In this document: positions 27,286 to 35,665 of the stretch, in pieces
Numbering within the stretch: the stretch's first letter is position 1
Layout of the letters: every line of letters begins with the position of its first letter
Source: Sphingopyxis sp. MWB1
Lineage (GTDB): Bacteria > Pseudomonadota > Alphaproteobacteria > Sphingomonadales > Sphingomonadaceae
Reading direction: 5' to 3'
Assembly (NCBI RefSeq): GCF_000763945.1
Contig: NZ_JQFJ01000002.1
Span: 2,221,501 to 2,285,500, forward strand
Length of the DNA: 64,000 nt
Program-made: the position numbers and the translations under genes
The notes under the pieces: model-generated
The model's database searches: none
What the model was told of the DNA's origin: nothing
What the model saw: only the letters and a program-made list of their open reading frames with translations

Positions 27286-29640
27286 GTGAAGAGCCTGTTG
27301 ACCGATTCTCTGGCTGCCGATGACATAAGCGTGCCGATGCTGTTGGGATTGCACAAGCACCGCGAAAATCTCGGCAATTTGCTCCAGCTTCAACTCGCCC
27401 CCTTGCGCGGGCGCGGGCGGCTGCGCCTGTGGATGGGCGTCGGCATGGCGCTGGTCGCTGCGCTGACCATGGTCGGACGACTGTCACCAGTGATTCTCGG
27501 CGGCTGGCTCGCCCTCGCGCTCGCTTTCAGCCTCTGGTCTTATGGGGCGATCCGCGCCTTGCCGCTGGGGGATCCCAAATTTTCGGGTCTGAATCAGGCC
27601 CGGCTGTGCAATCGCCATGCCCTTTACAGCGCTGCACTTTGGTCGACGCCCTTCTGGCTCCACGGCTGGACGCCGCCTGTTGATCATGTGCTGTCGATGT
27701 GGACCATCGCTTTGTTGATGATGTTGGTTTTGGCCATGGTCGCGCACAGCCTGCCCTTGGCTTGCGCGGCTTTTATTCTGCCCGTCAGCCTGACCGCCTC
27801 TTTGGCTCTGGTGCGCGCCGACGCGCCGCAGCTGGCCGCTGTGGCCTTGGTGGCGGGTTTTTTGCTCTGCGCCTTTTGCATTCGCTTTGCGCAAACGCAT
27901 ATCCGCATTCGCCGCGCCGAAGAGACTTTGCGCGAAAAGAGCGAGACCGTCAGTCTGCTGCTGCGCGAATTTGAAGAAACGTCGGCGGACTGGTTGTGGG
28001 AAACCGATAATGCCCGGCGGCTGGTTCATGTTTCCCCGCGCCTCGCCCATGCCTTGGGCGCCTCGGCAGAAGCGCTGGAGGGGGTGCCGCTGATGCAGGC
28101 CTTATCGGGCGATGCCTGGGAAAGCGGACAGTTCCCCAAGGCGCTGCACGATATCGCCGAAAAGATGAAGCGGCGCGAAAGCTTCTCCAACCTGATCGTT
28201 CCTGTTTCCATCGACGGCAAACCGCGCTGGTGGGAATTATCGGCTTCGCCCCGGCTCGACGAGCGCGGGAAGTTTCTGGGATTTCGCGGTGTCGGCTCTG
28301 ATGTCACCGAACAACATGCCACGGCTGAACAAATTGCGCGGATGGCTCGGTTTGATAATCTTACCGGTCTGCCTAACCGGCTTAGCCTGAATGAGGATCT
28401 GGCCAAGGCGCTGAAACAGGCGATTGCCGCCAAGTCGCGCTGCGCGATGCTGATGATCGATCTCGACCGGTTCAAGGCGGTCAATGACACGCTGGGCCAT
28501 CCGATGGGCGATAAATTGCTGGCGCAGGTGGCGGCGCGGCTGAAGGCGCTGATGGGGCGCGGCATGACCTGCGGCCGGCTGGGCGGCGACGAATTTGCCG
28601 TGGTGCTGCACAATATCGCCTCGCCGCAGGAGGCCGAAGCGCTGGGCGAACAGATTATCGAGGCGATCAGCCGCCCCTATGTTGTCGACAATCACCAGCT
28701 TTTCGTCGGTGCCAGCATCGGCTTTGCCATCGGCCCGCAGGACGGGGCGACCGTCGAAACGCTGACGCGCAACGCCGACCTTGCGCTCTATAAATCCAAG
28801 GACAAGGGCGGCAACCGCGTCGCCGCCTATGTCGCATCGCTCCACGCCCAGGCCGAGGAACGGCGGGTGATGGAACAGGAATTGCGCGGCGCGCTTGAGC
28901 GCAATGAGTTCGAACTGCATTACCAGCCCGTCGTCACCGCCGATGCCGGGGTGCTCAACGGGTTCGAGGCCTTGCTGCGCTGGAACAACAAAAATCTGGG
29001 CAAGGTTTCGCCCGGCCGTTTCATCCCGCTGGCTGAGGATGCGCGGCTGATCGGTCCCATCGGCGAATGGGTGCTGCGAACTGCCTGCCGCGAAGCGATG
29101 CGCTGGCCGTCCAATCTGAAGGTGGCGATCAACGTGTCCGCCGAACAATTGACCGACCCCAATTTCGCCGCGGTCGTCGTCTCCGCTTTGGGACAGAGCG
29201 GCCTGCCCCCGCAGCGGCTGGAGATTGAGGTGACCGAAAGCGTTTTCCTGCGCGATGGCGGCGGTGCGGCGCAGCTTCTGAACCAGCTGATCGGCCTGGG
29301 CATCCGCCTCAGCCTCGATGATTTCGGCACCGGCTATTCGGCGCTGGGCTATCTTCGCAAGACGCAATTTTCGACGATCAAGGTCGACCGCAGCTTCGTC
29401 GTCGCGGCGGCGCAGGGCAGCACCGAATCCATCGCGATCATCCGCGCGGTCGTTGCGCTCGCCGACAGCCTGGGCATGTCGACCACGGCCGAAGGGGCCG
29501 AGAATGAGGCAGAGGTCCAAACGCTCCGTGACCTTGGGTGCAGCAATATTCAGGGCTATTATTATGGCCGCCCGATGCCCGCCGCCGATGTGCTGGGCCT
29601 GTTCCGCGCGCCGCCCGAACAGATTATCGCCGCCGCCTGA
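27286..29640 (+). CDS. Membrane-bound GGDEF-EAL cyclic-di-GMP enzyme with PAS domain
   Basis: Protein of 784 aa with several N-terminal membrane helices (about residues 45-205), a PAS domain (about 228-340, DWLWETDNARRLVHVSP...GVGSDVTE), GGDEF domain (motif RLGGDEF, G433-F437) and EAL domain (E561 in FEALLRW). All metal and catalytic EAL residues look intact: NVSAEQ, EVTES, DDFGTGYS, IKVDRSF, AEGAE and GYYYGRPM. GGDEF is canonical, but the product-inhibition RxxD site upstream is replaced by GRGM. It is therefore likely bifunctional or condition-switched. Start is GTG after AGAGGGACAGG. Confidence 0.94.
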   Translation: MKSLLTDSLAADDISVPMLLGLHKHRENLGNLLQLQLAPLRGRGRLRLWMGVGMALVAALTMVGRLSPVILGGWLALALAFSLWSYGAIRALPLGDPKFSGLNQARLCNRHALYSAALWSTPFWLHGWTPPVDHVLSMWTIALLMMLVLAMVAHSLPLACAAFILPVSLTASLALVRADAPQLAAVALVAGFLLCAFCIRFAQTHIRIRRAEETLREKSETVSLLLREFEETSADWLWETDNARRLVHVSPRLAHALGASAEALEGVPLMQALSGDAWESGQFPKALHDIAEKMKRRESFSNLIVPVSIDGKPRWWELSASPRLDERGKFLGFRGVGSDVTEQHATAEQIARMARFDNLTGLPNRLSLNEDLAKALKQAIAAKSRCAMLMIDLDRFKAVNDTLGHPMGDKLLAQVAARLKALMGRGMTCGRLGGDEFAVVLHNIASPQEAEALGEQIIEAISRPYVVDNHQLFVGASIGFAIGPQDGATVETLTRNADLALYKSKDKGGNRVAAYVASLHAQAEERRVMEQELRGALERNEFELHYQPVVTADAGVLNGFEALLRWNNKNLGKVSPGRFIPLAEDARLIGPIGEWVLRTACREAMRWPSNLKVAINVSAEQLTDPNFAAVVVSALGQSGLPPQRLEIEVTESVFLRDGGGAAQLLNQLIGLGIRLSLDDFGTGYSALGYLRKTQFSTIKVDRSFVVAAAQGSTESIAIIRAVVALADSLGMSTTAEGAENEAEVQTLRDLGCSNIQGYYYGRPMPAADVLGLFRAPPEQIIAAA

Positions 29641-29832
29641 TTCGCGTGGGCGCTCAGGCCGCGCTTTCTTCCGCGCGATGAAGCGAAGGCTGCAGGCGGC
29701 AAATGGTTGGCGCTGCACAAAAGTTCCGCCGTTCACCGCGCCCGTCCGTCGATTCGCCGCGTGGCGGTGGCGATTGCTACCGTCGGTGGCAAACAGGAAA
29801 CTGATCTGAAAGACAGGTTGGGGGTCGCCACC

Positions 29833-30426
29833 ATGTTCGCCAATATTATCCGCAGCGTCCTTGCGGCGTCGGCTTTGCTTCTGTCCACCGTGCTGATCAG
29901 CGATCCGGCGGCGGCGCGTGGCTATCTGCAGTGCGTCCCCTTTGCCCGCGCCGAATCGGGTATCGAAATTTACGGCAATGCCCGCACCTGGTGGGCGCAG
30001 GCGGCGTCCGATTATGGGCGCGGATCGGCCCCGCGCGAAGGCGCGGTGATGGCCTTTTCCGGCACGCGGTCCATGCCCCATGGCCATGTCGCCGTGGTCA
30101 AGAAGATAGTGAACGACCGCGAAATCCTGATCGACCATGCCAATTGGTCGCCGATCAACGGGCGCCGCGGCCAGATCGAGCGCAATGTGCGCGTCGTCGA
30201 TGTCAGCGATGCCGGGGACTGGAGCGCGGTGCGCGTCTGGTATGCCCCGATTGGCGCGCTGGGCCGCCGGGTCAATCCGGTGCAGGGCTTTATCTATGGC
30301 GAAGGCGATGCCGCCCCCGAAAACGCCGCGCCGCAGCGCCCCGCGCTTGAGCGGCCGATCTGGACCAAGAATGACTGGAGCCCCGGCAACGGCCTCGAAC
30401 GCGTCGTCGCCTCGCTCGGCAACTGA
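29833..30426 (+). CDS. Secreted CHAP-domain amidase/endopeptidase
   Basis: Protein of 197 aa with a signal peptide (residues 1-29, cleavage near AAARG). It carries a CHAP domain: nucleophile Cys34 in LQCVPFAR, His85 in MPHGHVAVV and the polar third residue in DHANW. Such enzymes cut peptide stems or crosslinks in peptidoglycan. The C-terminal 60 residues are Pro-rich and end in WTKNDWSPGN, with no cell-wall-binding domain. A likely role is septal or lateral wall remodelling in the periplasm. The ATG at 29833 is used because it begins the signal peptide. Confidence 0.88.
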   Translation: MFANIIRSVLAASALLLSTVLISDPAAARGYLQCVPFARAESGIEIYGNARTWWAQAASDYGRGSAPREGAVMAFSGTRSMPHGHVAVVKKIVNDREILIDHANWSPINGRRGQIERNVRVVDVSDAGDWSAVRVWYAPIGALGRRVNPVQGFIYGEGDAAPENAAPQRPALERPIWTKNDWSPGNGLERVVASLGN

Positions 30427-30442
30427 TCCGGAAAATTATTCG

Positions 30443-30480
30443 CTTCCGCCCCTCCCGCGCCAAGGGGGGAGGGGGGAAGG
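30443..30480. terminator. Bidirectional hairpin between convergent genes
   Basis: CTTCCGCCCCTCCC pairs, with a mismatch, with GGGAGGGGGGAAG. It sits between the CHAP gene stop (30426) and the DUF3297 stop (30488), so it can end both transcripts. Confidence 0.5.
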
Positions 30481-30487
30481 GTAAGGC

Positions 30488-30790
30488 TCAGCCTTCGTCG
30501 CCGTCGCCTGTCGCCGCCGCTGCCTTGTCGTCGGCATCGTCGGCGTCGGCCGCGCTATCTTCGAACCAGGCCTCGACCTCGCCCGACAGCTTGATCGTCA
30601 TCGGCTGGCCGAAACGATCCTTCGACTTGCCCGCCGCCACGCGAATCCAGCCTTCCGAAATCGAATATTCCTCGACATCGGTGCGCTCCTTGCCCTTGAA
30701 GCGGATGCCGATACCGCGCTGCAGCACCTCCATGTTGAAATGGGGCGAACGCGGGTTGGTCGACAGGCGATCGGGGGGCGTATCGGTCAT
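30488..30790 (-). CDS. DUF3297 family protein
   Basis: Protein of 100 aa. The DUF3297 core (residues 4-77) has PDRLSTNPRSPHFNMEVL, GIGIRFKG, VEEYSISEGWIRV and the GQPMTIKLSGEVEAWFE end. The last 25 residues are Asp/Ala-rich and acidic. Cytoplasmic, function unknown; the family is widespread in proteobacteria. Confidence 0.9.
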   Translation of the reverse strand: MTDTPPDRLSTNPRSPHFNMEVLQRGIGIRFKGKERTDVEEYSISEGWIRVAAGKSKDRFGQPMTIKLSGEVEAWFEDSAADADDADDKAAAATGDGDEG

Positions 30791-30972
30791 AAATCAGCTT
30801 TCAACAAAATGATGCCGCGGCCCTAGCGGCGCCCCATGGCCGCCGTCAATATTTAGTGGGGTGGGCGCAGCCCCCATATAATAAAGGCTCAAGGCCGCTT
30901 CAGCCTTCAGCGCGCGATCACCGGCGATGAGCGGTGAGGACGGTTAAGATCGAGTTTCCTCCTTGATTCAAC

Positions 30973-31353
30973 CTAAGTGCGTGATGGCTTTCTGACGTTC
31001 GGGGACAAGAAAATATTCCATGTCTCGATTCCCGAAAGAAGCTCGATAAATGCCTTTATCTCGCCGAACTGCAAAATGGCCGCGGGCAAGTCATGGTCTT
31101 CCAGAATGGAAACCGAAACATATTCGTGCCAGCAATGATCGGCGTCGGTAGGGCTAGCTTGGTCCCAGCGATATAATCGGCCACAAAGAGAGGGCAGACC
31201 AAGCTGTTCAGCGATAAAGTATCTGCCGTCATCCAGCTTTTGAAATGCTCTATGCCACGTCTCGGGTGAGGCGCGGCCAGCTAAAGCCACTTGGCCGAAT
31301 GCCTTGTGATTATCTGCATCGCGATACAGATATTCGAATAGGGTCCAAACCAT
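30973..31353 (-). CDS. Hypothetical protein of an accessory island (126 aa)
   Basis: Soluble-looking protein of 126 aa, rich in aromatic residues and His/Asp (FEYLYRDADNHKAFGQVAL, DADHCWHEYVSVS). The YLYRDAxNxKxxG and DHxWHE pattern resembles small uncharacterised proteins met in accessory regions, but I cannot name a family. The codons are visibly less GC-rich than in the flanking genes. It follows the DUF3883 gene on the same strand, 115 bases after that gene's start side, and may be its partner. Confidence 0.6.
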   Translation of the reverse strand: MVWTLFEYLYRDADNHKAFGQVALAGRASPETWHRAFQKLDDGRYFIAEQLGLPSLCGRLYRWDQASPTDADHCWHEYVSVSILEDHDLPAAILQFGEIKAFIELLSGIETWNIFLSPNVRKPSRT

Positions 31354-31468
31354 CGACGCCCCACATTTCGGGAATCCAACACCTTAAAAAAGAGTGTTCC
31401 AGTATAATTCCAAATCTGGAACGCCTTCCAAGGATCGGTCCGATCTGGAAGAAATTGCTCACCACGCC

Positions 31469-32311
31469 TTAGCGCAGCGATGCGCGATAGCTTGTGGGCT
31501 GGAGCGCAAGAAATTCTTCCAGCGGCGGTCGCAACTCAAAGCCGCTCGGCTTCGTCGAGAAGTCATGCAACCGCATCAGCCGGAAGGCGTCCGGGCGTTC
31601 CTCGCTAAACAAACGCTCATTCTCGCTTACGTAAAACGGCGTTTTGGCAGGTCCATTGGTGGTTTTTACCTCGATTAAGCGAGGCGACCCATTGGCGGCA
31701 AAGGACGCAATGTCGTATCCAGCCCCGTCGCCGCGTTCTTGCGAGGTCCATTCGACCTTTCGCGCCAAATCGTCGCGACCCGCCGCAATTAGCGCTTCGC
31801 GTTCATGATGAAAGACCATCTCCTCGCCGCTGCGACCCAAGCGACGGTTTCGTTCATCCCGCGCGGCCGGGTCGAATTTCCGGACGAGACGCTCAAGCGC
31901 GTCTGTCGTCTTCCTATCTTCTGGCGAAATTGTTGGCGCTGGGCCAATCCACAAAGCTGGACGTGAGCGGACGGCTTCATTGGCTGAGGCGTCGGACGAC
32001 AATGATTGCGTTTTCGCATCGTTTGCAATGTGGCGCTCGATAGCGGCGATCAAGCTGCCCTGAAAATTGGCAAGAGGTGCATATCCTTTGATGCGCGGGA
32101 GGCCGAGGCGCTCAAGAACCGCGCTAATGTTCATATGCTTATACTCGATTGATTTTTTCGAGCGCCCGATCAGCTCGGCTAAAGTTTGATTATGATGCGA
32201 CTTAACGAACGGTTGGCCAGTCAACTCCTTCGTCAGCATGGCAAAGTAATCGGCAACGACCATATCGTTCTCAGCGTCCGACCACGCTGTGCCTTCCTGC
32301 CCCTTGCTCAT
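31469..32311 (-). CDS. DUF3883 (NOV_C) nuclease-like protein
   Basis: Protein of 280 aa with two parts. The N-terminal domain (about 8-95, WSDAENDMVVADYFAMLTKEL ... SIEYKHMNISAVLERLG) is one I associate with HNH or DUF3883 accessory proteins. The C-terminal DUF3883/NOV_C domain (about 158-270) contains GAGYDIASF (D200) and LIEVKTT (E214, K216), the D-ExK core of the PD-(D/E)XK nuclease fold. DUF3883 domains are often attached to helicases or found in restriction and defence loci. Here it is alone except for one small gene. Lower GC than its neighbours suggests transfer. Confidence 0.78.
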   Translation of the reverse strand: MSKGQEGTAWSDAENDMVVADYFAMLTKELTGQPFVKSHHNQTLAELIGRSKKSIEYKHMNISAVLERLGLPRIKGYAPLANFQGSLIAAIERHIANDAKTQSLSSDASANEAVRSRPALWIGPAPTISPEDRKTTDALERLVRKFDPAARDERNRRLGRSGEEMVFHHEREALIAAGRDDLARKVEWTSQERGDGAGYDIASFAANGSPRLIEVKTTNGPAKTPFYVSENERLFSEERPDAFRLMRLHDFSTKPSGFELRPPLEEFLALQPTSYRASLR

Positions 32312-32354
32312 CCCTCTATCATACTGAAATTAAATCAACGGCAAAGCGATATGC

Positions 32355-32900
32355 TCACCCAATCTCCCGCCATTCCCCCAACCCCAAATCCCCTATCTCC
32401 CATTCCCCTATCCGCCAGCGCACTAGTCGCAGCGTGGGAAAGTCGACTGCCGCCGTCATGCGCCGAACCTGGCGGTTGCGGCCTTCGGTGATGGTGAGTT
32501 TGATCCAAGCGTCGGGCACGCTTTTGCGGTATCGCACCGGGGGCACGCGGTCCCATAGCGGGGGCGGGGCGATGCGGCGGGCGGTGGCGGGGCGGGTTGG
32601 GCCGTCTTTCAGCGTGACGCCGCGGCGCAGCGCTTCAAGGGCGGCCTCGTCCGGCTCGCCCTCGACCTGCACCAGATAGGTTTTGGGCAGCTTGTGCCGG
32701 GGCGATGCGATCCGCGCCTGCAGCGCGCCATCGTCGGTCAGGATCAGCAGGCCTTCGCTGTCGCGGTCCAGCCGCCCGGCGGGATAGACGCCGGGGACGT
32801 CGATATAGTCGGACAGGGTCGCGCGCGCCGTCTCGCTGCCGCGATCGGTGAATTGCGACAATACGCCATAGGGTTTGTTGAACAGGAGCAGGCGGGTCAA
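32355..32900 (-). CDS. rluE: 23S rRNA pseudouridine synthase RluE-type
   Basis: RsuA/RluE-family pseudouridine synthase, 181 aa, without an N-terminal S4 domain, as usual for Rlu[17 protein letters not shown] starts the catalytic domain; the catalytic aspartate is in [20 protein letters not shown] and [10 protein letters not shown] are family motifs. The start is TTG (32900), required because conservation begins at the third codon; AAGGA lies nine bases before it. The end, [20 protein letters not shown], contains a small internal repeat of GEW-type residues. The start region is duplicated about 500 bases upstream. Confidence 0.9.
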   Translation of the reverse strand: MTRLLLFNKPYGVLSQFTDRGSETARATLSDYIDVPGVYPAGRLDRDSEGLLILTDDGALQARIASPRHKLPKTYLVQVEGEPDEAALEALRRGVTLKDGPTRPATARRIAPPPLWDRVPPVRYRKSVPDAWIKLTITEGRNRQVRRMTAAVDFPTLRLVRWRIGEWEIGDLGLGEWREIG

Positions 32901-32904
32901 CGGG
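32883..32904. repeat. Direct repeat, copy 1 (rluE start region)
   Basis: CAGGAGCAGGCGGGTCAACGGG-type sequence covering the rluE start codon. A copy with one change is at 33390-33411. The ribosome site AAGGA is also kept in both. Confidence 0.6.
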
Positions 32905-33005
32905 GGCGTCCTTGGTTGGCGGAAAGCTGGCTGTAGCTGTTGGGGGCGCGGGGAGTCGAGATGGGTGGACGCATGGGGGCGCCATAGGAGGGCGTGGGGG
33001 CCATG

Positions 33006-33033
33006 CGTGTCTCGACTTCGCTCGACACGAACG
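33006..33033. repeat. Small palindromic repeat, type D
   Basis: GTGTCTCGACTTCGCTCGAC followed by ACGAACGG. The core GTC-TCGA-CTTCGC-TCGA-GAC-like palindrome is a common dispersed repeat in GC-rich proteobacteria. Confidence 0.45.
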
Positions 33034-33211
33034 GGAAGGGGGCTCGCACATCGGGAATGGGGAGGGTGTCGGGGCTGGGGAGGCGCATCTTAGGGCTGGG
33101 GCGAGCAAATCAGGCGTGGGAAGCGAGGTGAAGGTGGGGGGACGGTGGGGGCAATTGGTGTGGCTCTTTTGGCAATCACCGTCTGCCTTGTCTTTCGCTG
33201 GCGTGTTTTTT

Positions 33212-33364
33212 GTTTCGCACAAAGACACGAAGCCACGAAGAAGAAGGCTCGTGCCGAAAGGCCCCTTTTCCCTTTCAACGGGGCGGCGGGCGGCTTAGCT
33301 CTAAAGGAAAAGCCGCTTCGCGGCCTGTCAGCGATCTTTGTGGCTTTGTGGCTTTGTGCGAAAC
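33212..33364. repeat. Inverted repeat, type C, with about 95-base loop
   Basis: Left arm GTTTCGCACAAAGACACGAA and on to 33240; right arm 33336-33364 ends in GGCTTTGTGCGAAAC. The arms are imperfect reverse complements of about 29 bases. The intervening DNA has no convincing gene. The 690-base stretch 32905-33590 holds only this element, types A and D, the second rluE start copy and the typA terminator. Confidence 0.6.
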
Positions 33365-33389
33365 AATTTTGCGCCGTTCCGGGGTGGGA

Positions 33390-33411
33390 CAGGATCAGGC
33401 GGGTCAACGGG
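33390..33411. repeat. Direct repeat, copy 2 (ghost of rluE start region)
   Basis: CAGGATCAGGCGGGTCAACGGG matches the first codons and start of rluE, including TTG ACC CGC CTG on the minus strand and an AAGGA ribosome site nine bases upstream. After six codons the similarity ends, so it is a non-functional remnant. Confidence 0.55.
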
Positions 33412-33444
33412 TCGTTCCTTGCATGGCCTGTCGCCTCCCTCTTC

Positions 33445-33523
33445 CTTCGTCACCCCGGACTTGATCCGGGGTCGATGACTTCAGCGCTGTGATGGATCCC
33501 GGGTCAAGCCCGGGATGACGAAG
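33445..33523. repeat. Dispersed palindromic repeat, type A, full copy
   Basis: Begins TTCGTCACCCCGGACTTGAT and ends CAAGCCCGGGATGACGAA. Two half-palindromes face each other, giving a long stem-loop. Relatives at 19361-19390 and 46337-46363. Confidence 0.65.
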
Positions 33524-33550
33524 GCGGGGAAACGACTGGAACAAGGCGTC

Positions 33551-33583
33551 AAAAAGAAAGGGGCGACCATCGCTGGCCGCCCC
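33551..33583 (-). terminator. Intrinsic terminator of typA
   Basis: On the minus strand GGGGCGGCC-AGCGAT-GGTCGCCCC followed by TTTCTTTTT. It lies just after the typA stop (33591) and has a good stem and T tract. Confidence 0.85.
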
Positions 33584-33590
33584 ATTGATC

Positions 33591-35423
33591 TTAGGCCGCT
33601 TCCTTCTTGCGGCTGGCTTTTTTGCGCTCATGCGGGTCGAGGATCGCCTTGCGGAGGCGGATGTTCGCCGGGGTCACTTCGACCATTTCATCATCGTCGA
33701 TATAGGCGATGGCCTGTTCCAGCGTCATGCGCCGGGGCGGGGTCAGGCGGATGGCGTCATCCTTGCCGGTCGAGCGGAAGTTGGTGAGCTGCTTCGACTT
33801 CATCGGGTTGACTTCCAGATCCTCGGGCTTGGCATTTTCCCCGATGATCATCCCTTCATACAGCGCCTCGCCCGGCGATACGAACAGGATGCCGCGATCT
33901 TCGAGCGGGCCAAGCGCATAGGCGACCGCCTCGCCATTGCCGTTGGAGATGAGGACGCCATTTTTGCGGCCTTCGATCACGCCCTTGTACGGGCCATATT
34001 TTTCGAACAACCGGTTCATCATGCCGGTGCCGCGCGTGTCGGACAGAAATTCGCCATGATAGCCGATCAGGCCGCGCGACGGGCCGCTGAAGGTGATGCG
34101 CGTCTTGCCGCCGCCCGAGGGGCGCATGTCGGTGAGCTCGGCCTTGCGGATCTGCATCTTTTCAACGACCGTGCCCGAATGTTCGTCATCAACGTCGATG
34201 ACGACGGTTTCATAAGGTTCGGTGCGCTCGCCATTTTTGTCGGTCTGGAACAGGACGCGCGGGCGGCTGATCCCGAGTTCAAAGCCTTCGCGGCGCATCG
34301 TTTCGATGAGCACGCCCAGCTGAAGCTCGCCGCGGCCGGCGACTTCGAAACTGTCCTTGTCGGCGCTTTCGGTGATGCGGATCGCGACATTGGTTTCGGC
34401 TTCGCGCAGCAGGCGGTCGCGGATCATGCGGCTCGTCACCTTGCTGCCCTCGCGGCCCGCCATCGGCGAATCATTGACGGCAAAGCGCATCGACAGCGTC
34501 GGCGGGTCGATGGGCTGGGCGGCAATGGGTTCGCTGACGCTGGGGTCGGCGATGGTGTTGGCGACGGTGGCCTGGGTCAGCCCGGCGATGGCGACGATGT
34601 CGCCCGCGCGGGCTTCCTCGACCGGCACGCGGTCCAGCCCGCGAAAGGCGAGCAGCTTTGACGCGCGGCCGCTTTCGATCACCTTGCCGTCGCGGTCGAG
34701 CGCGTGGATCGGCTGGTTGACCTTGATCGTCCCCGACTGGACGCGCCCGGTCAGCACGCGGCCGATGAAATTGTCGCGGTCGAGCAGGGTGGCAAGGAAG
34801 CTGAAAGGGCCGTTCTCGTCGAGGCCGGGGGAGGGAACATGGCTGACGATCGTCTTGAACAAGGGCTCCAGCGTGCCTTCGCGCACATCGGGATTGTCGC
34901 CAGCGAAACCGCCGCGGCCCGAGGCGTAAAGAATGGGGAAATCAAGCTGCTCGTCGCTGGCTTCGAGCGCGAGGAAGAGTTCGAACACTTCGTCGAGCAC
35001 TTCGGCGGGGCGCGCATCGCTGCGGTCGATCTTGTTGACGACGACAATGGGCTTGAGGCCGAGCGCCAGCGCCTTGCCGGTCACGAACTTGGTCTGCGGC
35101 ATCGGGCCTTCGGCCGAATCGACGAGCAGGATGACGCCGTCGACCATCGACAGGATGCGCTCCACCTCGGCGCCGAAATCGGCGTGGCCCGGCGTGTCGA
35201 CGATGTTGATGCGCGTCGTATCGGCGCCTTCGCCCCATTCGACGCTGGTGCATTTCGCGAGAATGGTGATCCCGCGTTCCTTTTCCAGATCGTTGGAATC
35301 CATTGCGCGTTCGTCGACACGCTGGTTGTCGCGGAAGGTGCCGGACTGGCGGAAAAGCTGGTCGACAAGAGTGGTTTTGCCATGATCGACGTGCGCGATG
35401 ATGGCGATATTGCGCAAAGACAT
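33591..35423 (-). CDS. typA: Ribosome-associated GTPase TypA/BipA
   Basis: Translational GTPase of 610 aa. G1 [10 protein letters not shown]2 RGITI, G3 DTPGHADF, G4 NKIDR and the C-terminal BipA-specific domain with [31 protein letters not shown]. It assists 50S assembly and stress or low-temperature growth. The ATG giving [17 protein letters not shown] is chosen from family alignment; an in-frame upstream extension has no conservation. Single gene with its own terminator. Confidence 0.97.
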   Translation of the reverse strand: MSLRNIAIIAHVDHGKTTLVDQLFRQSGTFRDNQRVDERAMDSNDLEKERGITILAKCTSVEWGEGADTTRINIVDTPGHADFGAEVERILSMVDGVILLVDSAEGPMPQTKFVTGKALALGLKPIVVVNKIDRSDARPAEVLDEVFELFLALEASDEQLDFPILYASGRGGFAGDNPDVREGTLEPLFKTIVSHVPSPGLDENGPFSFLATLLDRDNFIGRVLTGRVQSGTIKVNQPIHALDRDGKVIESGRASKLLAFRGLDRVPVEEARAGDIVAIAGLTQATVANTIADPSVSEPIAAQPIDPPTLSMRFAVNDSPMAGREGSKVTSRMIRDRLLREAETNVAIRITESADKDSFEVAGRGELQLGVLIETMRREGFELGISRPRVLFQTDKNGERTEPYETVVIDVDDEHSGTVVEKMQIRKAELTDMRPSGGGKTRITFSGPSRGLIGYHGEFLSDTRGTGMMNRLFEKYGPYKGVIEGRKNGVLISNGNGEAVAYALGPLEDRGILFVSPGEALYEGMIIGENAKPEDLEVNPMKSKQLTNFRSTGKDDAIRLTPPRRMTLEQAIAYIDDDEMVEVTPANIRLRKAILDPHERKKASRKKEAA

Positions 35424-35665
35424 GCGGGATAAGCCTTGATGTTTGGAGTGCGGAGCGATGCGCGCCGCGGAACGCCGCGCCCCTATCAGACAGACTGGTG
35501 CAGCGCAACAAAAAGCCGGACGGGGGATAAGGGCGGGGGATAAAGGGGGGGCGATGGGGCCGCAACCGCCGGACATTTTGCCCAAGTTCGCGGGCTGGCA
35601 AAGCTATGATATGAACCCCTGCATCACCGGGACGCCCTGGCGCCCGCAATCGACGGGGGACTTAT

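Noticed and set aside
28237..30138. Long antisense frame across the GGDEF-EAL and CHAP genes
   Set aside because: Mirror frame of two conserved genes.
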